From NCBI RefSeq assembly GCF_016680995.1, contig NZ_JAEQMG010000140.1, positions 4,144 to 68,143 of the forward strand: a stretch of DNA of 64,000 bases, given 5' to 3'. This DNA is from Ruminococcus difficilis. GTDB lineage: Bacteria > Bacillota_A > Clostridia > Oscillospirales > Acutalibacteraceae. Below, in pieces: positions 60,028 through 64,000 of this stretch. Positions within the stretch are counted from its first letter, which is position 1. Every line of letters begins with the position of its first letter. Position numbers and translations under genes: made by a program. The notes beneath the pieces are model-generated. The model was not told the DNA's origin. It made no database searches and worked only from the letters and a program-made list of their open reading frames with translations.

Positions 60028-61008
60028 ATGACAGGAAATGTAAGACCGGAAACAATGGAAAGAATCACAACTCCCGCGCTTGCGCAGGCGTTTATCGACG
60101 AGCAGGTCAGGGAGCTGCAGGCGCAGATCGGTGACAAGAAGGTGCTCCTCGCACTTTCGGGCGGTGTTGACAGCTCGGTAGTTGCTGCTCTTTTGATCAA
60201 GGCGATCGGAAAGCAGCTTGTTTGCGTGCACGTTAATCACGGCTTGCTGCGCAAGGGAGAGCCCGAGCAGGTAGTCGAGGTGTTCCGCAACCAGATGAAC
60301 GCGAACCTTGTTTATGTTGACGCGGTTGACCGCTTCCTTGACAAGCTCGCAGACGTAGCGGATCCCGAGAAAAAGAGAAAAATCATCGGCGCGGAATTCA
60401 TCCGCGTGTTTGAGGAAGAGGCTAGAAAGCTCGACGGAATCGAGTTCCTCGCGCAGGGAACCATCTATCCCGACATTCTCGAGAGCGACGGCGTCAAGGC
60501 TCATCATAACGTTGGCGGTCTCCCCGAAGATTTGCAGTTTGAGCTGGTAGAGCCCGTCAAGCTGCTGTTCAAGGACGAGGTCAGAGTAGTCGGAAAAGCG
60601 CTCGGTCTGCCGGATAACATGGTGTTCCGTCAGCCTTTCCCCGGTCCGGGACTGGGCGTTCGTTGTCTCGGTGCCATCACCCGCGACAGACTGGAGGCAG
60701 TCCGCGAGTCCGACGCGATTCTCCGTGAGGAGTTCGCGAAGAACGGTCTGGAGGGCAAGGTCTGGCAGTATTTCACGGTTGTGCCCGATTTCAAATCCGT
60801 CGGCGTAAAGGACGGCAAGCGAACCTTTGCCTATCCCGTTATTCTCCGCGCGGTCAATACGACAGATGCAATGACCGCAACCGTTGAGGATGTACCCTTT
60901 GCACTTCTGCAGCACATCACCCGGCGCATTACCGCTGAGGTAGAGAACGTCAACCGTGTGCTCTATGACCTCACTCCCAAGCCTTGCGCAACCATCGAGT
61001 GGGAATAA
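60028..61008 (+). CDS. guaA: GMP synthase ATP-pyrophosphatase subunit without glutaminase domain
   Basis: This 326-residue protein corresponds only to the C-terminal two-thirds of GuaA. The P-loop is [16 protein letters not shown], then [27 protein letters not shown] and the end KPCATIEWE. No glutaminase domain or partner gene is adjacent, so it would use free ammonia or a GATase subunit encoded elsewhere. GGAGGAAATT sits before ATG 60028; the ATG at 60016 lies inside that site. It has its own promoter. The Tn7-like element begins eight bases after its stop codon. Confidence 0.9.
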   Translation: MTGNVRPETMERITTPALAQAFIDEQVRELQAQIGDKKVLLALSGGVDSSVVAALLIKAIGKQLVCVHVNHGLLRKGEPEQVVEVFRNQMNANLVYVDAVDRFLDKLADVADPEKKRKIIGAEFIRVFEEEARKLDGIEFLAQGTIYPDILESDGVKAHHNVGGLPEDLQFELVEPVKLLFKDEVRVVGKALGLPDNMVFRQPFPGPGLGVRCLGAITRDRLEAVRESDAILREEFAKNGLEGKVWQYFTVVPDFKSVGVKDGKRTFAYPVILRAVNTTDAMTATVEDVPFALLQHITRRITAEVENVNRVLYDLTPKPCATIEWE

Positions 61009-61082
61009 GAACAGATGTCCCCATTCACTCTCGGTTAACCTCAAAAACTCCAAATGATGCGAACTGAAGTATCCTCGGAGCC

Positions 61083-61214
61083 TAAGGTATATCCCTTCAT
61101 AGCGGGGTTGAGATTCCGAATCGATCTAAGTTATATCCCTTCATAGCGGGGTTGAGATTCTTAATCGAACTAAGTTATATCCCTTCATAGCGGGGTCAAA
61201 TTCAGAATCGATCC
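61083..61214 (+). repeat. Three 44-bp direct repeats, probable transposase-binding sites
   Basis: Units start TAAG at 61083, 61127 and 61171, with exact 44-base spacing. Each contains ATCCCTTCATAGCGGGGT, and the first two continue TGAGATTC. The last unit diverges after GGGGT. A shorter related piece (GAACTGAAGTATCC, near 61061) precedes them. The array is immediately inside the putative transposon tip, as TnsB sites are. CRISPR is unlikely because the variable part is only about 10 bases. Confidence 0.75.
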
Positions 61215-61245
61215 AGGAGAAAGACGGACAAACAACAACATAAGT

Positions 61246-61306
61246 AAAAGCCTTGTGGCAATGGATGCCGCAAAGCGGCGCACCTTTGGCTAAGGCTTTT
61301 TTTCGT
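61246..61306 (+). terminator. Branched terminator-like hairpin
   Basis: AAAAGCCTT (61246-61254) pairs with AAGGCTTTT (61292-61300), enclosing an inner stem CCGC/GCGG, and is followed by TTTCG. An imperfect outer pair, AGGAGAAAGACGGAC near 61215 and its inverse near 61350, surrounds it. It could end transcription coming from guaA. Confidence 0.6.
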
Positions 61307-61381
61307 GCTCTGAAAGCCTGATTACATTTCAGAAATTCGGTAAGTTAAAGTCCCGTCTTTCTCTCCTAGTCGTATCTCCCT

Positions 61382-61462
61382 CTAAAAGAAAAGAGAAGAA
61401 AAGAGAAGAAAAGAGAAGAAGAGATAAGAAAAAAGAAGAAGAGAGAAGAAAAAAGAAGAATA
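61382..61462 (+). repeat. Polypurine low-complexity tract
   Basis: About 80 bases consist almost only of A and G, built from AAAAGAGAAG-like units. No protein-coding sense is apparent. Confidence 0.8.
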
Positions 61463-61608
61463 AATGGCGAATATTAAGGAAATTAGACTAAGGAGAGAGG
61501 GAAACGAAGGAAAGAGAAGGAACCGAAGCGAGCCGTCTTCTAAGCCGTGATAGCGTGCGAGAAGGTGGCGAGCGGAGGGTGAACGAAGGAGAAGGACGGA
61601 AAAACGGT

Positions 61609-61655
61609 GAGGATAGACGACTTCGCACCAAACGAGGATAAACGACTTCGCACCA
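61609..61655 (+). repeat. 25-bp tandem direct repeat
   Basis: GAGGATAGACGACTTCGCAC (61609 on) is repeated at 61634 with one changed base (GAGGATAAACGACTTCGCAC). It lies in the non-coding part upstream of the tnsA-like gene. Confidence 0.75.
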
Positions 61656-61663
61656 TGACATAG

Positions 61664-61870
61664 TGTTTTCCGAAAAATCCATTTTTCGGGATTGTGTTAT
61701 GACCCTTCTTGACTTGCTGAAATTCTGATAAACACTGGACTTTTGAGGTTTTTATGTGCCTCGGAGAAATCCCGAAAAAATTTCCCGAAAAGCCATCCCG
61801 AAAAACCGCACATAATTTTTCGGAACATTTTTCGGAACATTTTTCGGAGCGTTTTTCGGAAAATCGGAAA
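61664..61870. repeat. Cluster of CCGAAAAA/TTTTTCGG words upstream of the tnsA-like gene
   Basis: About ten copies of TTTTTCGG or its complement occur within 210 bases, in both orientations. Among them is a short 12-base tandem (TTTTTCGGAACA twice, then TTTTTCGGAGCG). They precede the ribosome site at 61866. Binding sites for a regulator, or foldable RNA, are both possible. Confidence 0.65.
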
Positions 61871-61879
61871 GGAGTAAGT

Positions 61880-62245
61880 ATGAGGTCAAAGAGAATCAAA
61901 GATCGCTGCACGAAGATGCAGCTAAGTAAGTGCGATACCACTGCCCGCCTTTATGATCAGGTTATGATCGCTTTTGCTGGGCTGTTAGAGCGCAACAAGC
62001 AAGTCAGTAAGATTATGTGCAACGTATCAATGGACGGGCTGGAAGAAGGGGAATTTACCTCTGATTTTGTATGTGTCAAAGCCAATGGAGATTATATGGT
62101 CAGAGAATGTACCTGGCGTAAGAAGCTAACCCTGCCTCGAACGGCAAGGCTTTTGGAAGCATCCCGTAAGTATTGGGCGCGGCGCGGCGTTCAGGATTGG
62201 GGTATTATCGTGGAGAAGGAGCGTAGTAATGATGAAGCAAACTAA
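61880..62245 (+). CDS. tnsA: TnsA-like endonuclease, short form with altered active site
   Basis: TnsA cuts the 5' ends of Tn7-type elements during cut-and-paste transposition. This product has only 121 residues and matches just the TnsA nuclease domain: TARLYDQVMIAFAGLLERN, SDFVCVKANGDYMVRE and the typical YWARRGVQDWGIIVEKE. The C-terminal TnsC-binding domain is absent. Asp62 and Glu76 stand at the nuclease positions, but the residue two after Glu76, normally lysine, is threonine (ECT), with lysines at 81-82. I start at ATG 61880, behind GGAAAGGAG; an open frame from 61754 runs through repeats. It overlaps tnsB by 17 bases. Confidence 0.65.
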   Translation: MRSKRIKDRCTKMQLSKCDTTARLYDQVMIAFAGLLERNKQVSKIMCNVSMDGLEEGEFTSDFVCVKANGDYMVRECTWRKKLTLPRTARLLEASRKYWARRGVQDWGIIVEKERSNDEAN

Positions 62246-63836
62246 GCTGTTGCAGTCAGCAGACGGAAAGCAGATTATCCGTGTCCTTGATACAAATGGT
62301 AATAAGGCTTTGATTATTGACTGTATCCATCCTGCTATGCCGCTATATGTAGATGCGGACACTCTGACAAGTTATGTCCCGTGTGATGATGATACCCTCT
62401 GTGAAAAGACAGGATATTTGCCTGAATCTCTCGACAGTTTGAGCCCTCTCAGAAGGAAAACAGCATTAGAGCGTTATACCGTCATAGCTGGGGTATTAGC
62501 CTCTCTCTCGGATGCAAAGGTCAGATCGGCTATAATCGCAAGAGCAGCTGAGGCATATAAGGTCAGCAAGCAAACGGTCAGGGCTTACTTGCAGCAGTAT
62601 CTGATCTATCAGGACATCGGAGCATTAGCCGATAAGGAGAAGAAAGAGCGGGAGCTGACTGACACAGAGAAGATCATGCGCTGGGCTCTAAACCGATTTT
62701 ATTATACGCAGCACAAAAACTCTCTCCCGACAGCGTATGCTATGATGCTGAAGGAGAAGTTCACATCTGAAAACGGGGAGCTGCTTGAACATCCTACGAT
62801 CAGCCAGTTCAAGTATTTTTATCGGAAGCATCGGAAGATGGAGAATTTTTATATCTCTCGGAACGGGCTGAAAGACTATCAGATGAATGACCGTCCTCTT
62901 CTCGGTGATGGCTTACAGCAGCTTGCCCCAAATGTCGGGACAGCTTTTCTCGACGGCACGATCTGTGACATCTACCTGGTAAACGACAAAGGACAGCTCG
63001 TAGGTCGTCCCGTTCTGGTGGCTGCCGTTGATGTCAATACGTCACTGTGCCTCGGATATGCGCTGCTATGGGAAGGCGGCGTTTATTCGCTCCAGCAACT
63101 TATGTTGAATATCCTCTCAGACAAGGTTAAGCTATGCCGAAGCATGGGGATCGTTATCAACTCGGATCAGTGGTCAAATACGGGATGTCTGCCTGGAAAG
63201 ATGTATTGTGATCGCGGTTCTGAGTATGTCGGCAGCACTTTTGAGCAGATTACGGAGCTCGGTATAACGCTGGTTGAATTGCCGTCGTTTCGTGCGGAGT
63301 TGAAGGGCTCGGTTGAACGCTTCTTTGGTCTTGTGCAGAATTCATTTAAGACGGTCCTGAAGGGTCACGGCGTTGTAATGCCTGATTACGAAAAACGCGG
63401 CTCTCACGATTACAGGAAGGATGCCGTTCTCACGATGCAGGAATTTCACAGGATCGTCGTCAGATGCATCGTCCATTACAACTCAGAACGTGTCATTACC
63501 AGCTATCCTTATACAACGGATATGCTGGAGCGTCGTATTTCTCCCCACGCTGCGGATATTTGGAATTACAAGGTATCTCAGGCAGGAGCAAATATGATCC
63601 CCGTTTCCGAGAAGGAGTTGATTATGACGCTGTTGCCCCGCACCGAAGGAACATTTAGCCGATATGGATTTAAGGTCAACAAATTGCGGTATCATGCCGA
63701 GGGATACAAAGAACGGTATCTATCAGGTGGGAAAGCTGTTGCGGCATATAATCCCGACGATGCAAGTATGGTTTGGCTGAAGGAGAAAGACGGGCGGTTT
63801 GTCGCGTTCAGCTTGCCCTCGTTTAGCTCGGTCTAA
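62229..63836 (+). CDS. tnsB: TnsB-like DDE transposase (rve / Mu C-terminal type)
   Basis: This 535-residue transposase should bind the element ends and join the 3' ends to target DNA. An N-terminal helix-turn-helix region (SAIIARAAEAYKVSKQTVRA) is followed by the RNase H-like core. Asp242 is in FLDGTICDIYLV, Asp328 in YCDRGSEYVG and Glu363 in LKGSVERFFG, giving the classical D-35-E spacing between the last two. A Mu-type C-terminal beta-barrel follows (KVNKLRYHAEGYKERYL, then MVWLKEKDG). The start overlaps the tnsA-like gene. All catalytic residues are present. Confidence 0.8.
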   Translation: MMKQTKLLQSADGKQIIRVLDTNGNKALIIDCIHPAMPLYVDADTLTSYVPCDDDTLCEKTGYLPESLDSLSPLRRKTALERYTVIAGVLASLSDAKVRSAIIARAAEAYKVSKQTVRAYLQQYLIYQDIGALADKEKKERELTDTEKIMRWALNRFYYTQHKNSLPTAYAMMLKEKFTSENGELLEHPTISQFKYFYRKHRKMENFYISRNGLKDYQMNDRPLLGDGLQQLAPNVGTAFLDGTICDIYLVNDKGQLVGRPVLVAAVDVNTSLCLGYALLWEGGVYSLQQLMLNILSDKVKLCRSMGIVINSDQWSNTGCLPGKMYCDRGSEYVGSTFEQITELGITLVELPSFRAELKGSVERFFGLVQNSFKTVLKGHGVVMPDYEKRGSHDYRKDAVLTMQEFHRIVVRCIVHYNSERVITSYPYTTDMLERRISPHAADIWNYKVSQAGANMIPVSEKELIMTLLPRTEGTFSRYGFKVNKLRYHAEGYKERYLSGGKAVAAYNPDDASMVWLKEKDGRFVAFSLPSFSSV

Positions 63837-64000
63837 GTTTGTCATGGTCATGGTGATCGGGAAGGATAGCGGAGCAACATACGTGATTATCAGTGTAATG
63901 ATATGCGGTATAGCAAAATCGCTTTCAAGCTGCTCTGCTATCAGGTAGAAAAGTGCAAGCAGCAGAGGATACGCCCATATCCCCGTGAAGGTGATGATAA
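63723..64000 (-). pseudogene. Fragment of a membrane protein gene (partial, possibly truncated)
   Basis: On the minus strand an open frame enters from the window edge. It codes for a hydrophobic stretch GIWAYPLLLALFYLIAEQLE, then IPHIITLIITYVAPLSFPI, and runs on for 37 codons antisense to the tnsB 3' end until a stop at 63723. The hydrophobic part looks like real transmembrane sequence, the antisense tail does not. It may be a gene cut off near 63840, or chance. The plus strand here has no frame longer than 34 codons and no tnsC start. Confidence 0.3.

Larger units (their letters stand above)
61016..64000. mobile_element. Tn7-like transposon, one end and core genes (continues past the window)
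   Basis: A sequence starting TGTCCCC at 61016 lies 7 bases beyond the guaA stop codon. Tn7-type ends begin with TGT. It is followed by three 44-bp repeats, a long non-coding stretch with repeats, then a TnsA-like nuclease gene overlapping a TnsB-like DDE transposase gene. Tn7-like elements typically sit just downstream of a conserved housekeeping gene and carry multiple TnsB sites at each end, which is the layout here. I see no tnsC or target selector and no second end in the window. Confidence 0.65.

Noticed and set aside
61083..61214. Possible CRISPR array
   Set aside because: The repeated part is about 34 bases and the variable part about 10, only three units, and no cas genes are seen. 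The place at a transposon tip explains the repeats better.
61754..61879. N-terminal extension of the TnsA-like protein (FSEHFSEHFSERFSE repeats)
   Set aside because: The frame is made by the TTTTTCGG repeat array; a good ribosome site precedes the ATG at 61880 and none precedes 61754.
63843..63960. Start of a tnsC gene after tnsB
   Set aside because: The plus frame from 63843 stops after 34 codons and shows no Walker motif.

Overview
The window reads as chromosomal DNA of an anaerobic, spore-forming Gram-positive bacterium of the Clostridia, most likely Oscillospiraceae/Ruminococcus-like. The reasons are a six-gene Rnf complex, a large single-chain pyruvate:ferredoxin oxidoreductase, SpoVAE and SleB-like spore proteins, four secreted proteins with type I dockerin modules (cellulosome or amylosome style), and strong AGGAGG-type ribosome binding sites. 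The flanking chromosome is fairly GC-rich with C/G-ending codons. The 40.1-52.0 kb block is clearly more AT-rich.

Layout. 0.3-5.2 kb: rnfCDGEAB operon. 5.2-12.3 kb: housekeeping and repair genes (small acidic protein, HAD hydrolase, endonuclease III, Cof-type phosphatase, DUF6062-like Cys/His protein, 8-oxoguanine glycosylase, DHHW membrane protein, Nudix hydrolase, phosphoribosyltransferase). 12.3-20.6 kb: block 1, on the minus strand gldA-gldF-gldG-DUF4340-leuC-leuD and on the plus strand spoVAE and a dockerin protein. 20.8-25.5 kb: pyruvate:ferredoxin oxidoreductase and two small genes. 25.8-34.0 kb: block 2, a second copy of all eight genes of block 1 in the same order and orientation, offset by about 13.5 kb. 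34.5-39.9 kb: AraC regulator, SleB-like hydrolase, an unknown gene, and a LytS-type kinase (apparently 5'-truncated) with its response regulator. 40.1-52.05 kb: an integrated mobile element bounded by an 18-bp direct repeat and lodged in the 3' end of tRNA-Leu(CAA). It carries a tyrosine integrase, excisionase, rolling-circle-type Rep, an FtsK-like ATPase, several unknown genes, a DUF3846 protein, a J-domain protein and two dockerin proteins. 52.3-61.0 kb: purine cluster purC-purF-purB-purA-guaA, a hydroxyacid dehydrogenase, and a second guaA that lacks the glutaminase domain. 61.0-64.0 kb: one end of a Tn7-like transposon, with three 44-bp repeats, a very short TnsA-like protein and a TnsB-like DDE transposase. 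It starts eight bases after the second guaA stop codon and runs off the window.

How it fits together. Pyruvate:ferredoxin oxidoreductase makes reduced ferredoxin and Rnf couples its oxidation by NAD+ to ion pumping, so the two share the ferredoxin pool. The purine genes cover AMP and GMP synthesis from IMP plus the first step of the pathway. The dockerin proteins, in the chromosome and in the mobile element, imply cohesin-bearing scaffolds elsewhere in the genome. The most interesting parts are the duplicated eight-gene block, the nested integration scars at tRNA-Leu, the dockerin cargo on a mobile element, and the guaA-linked Tn7-like element whose TnsA lacks the usual catalytic lysine.
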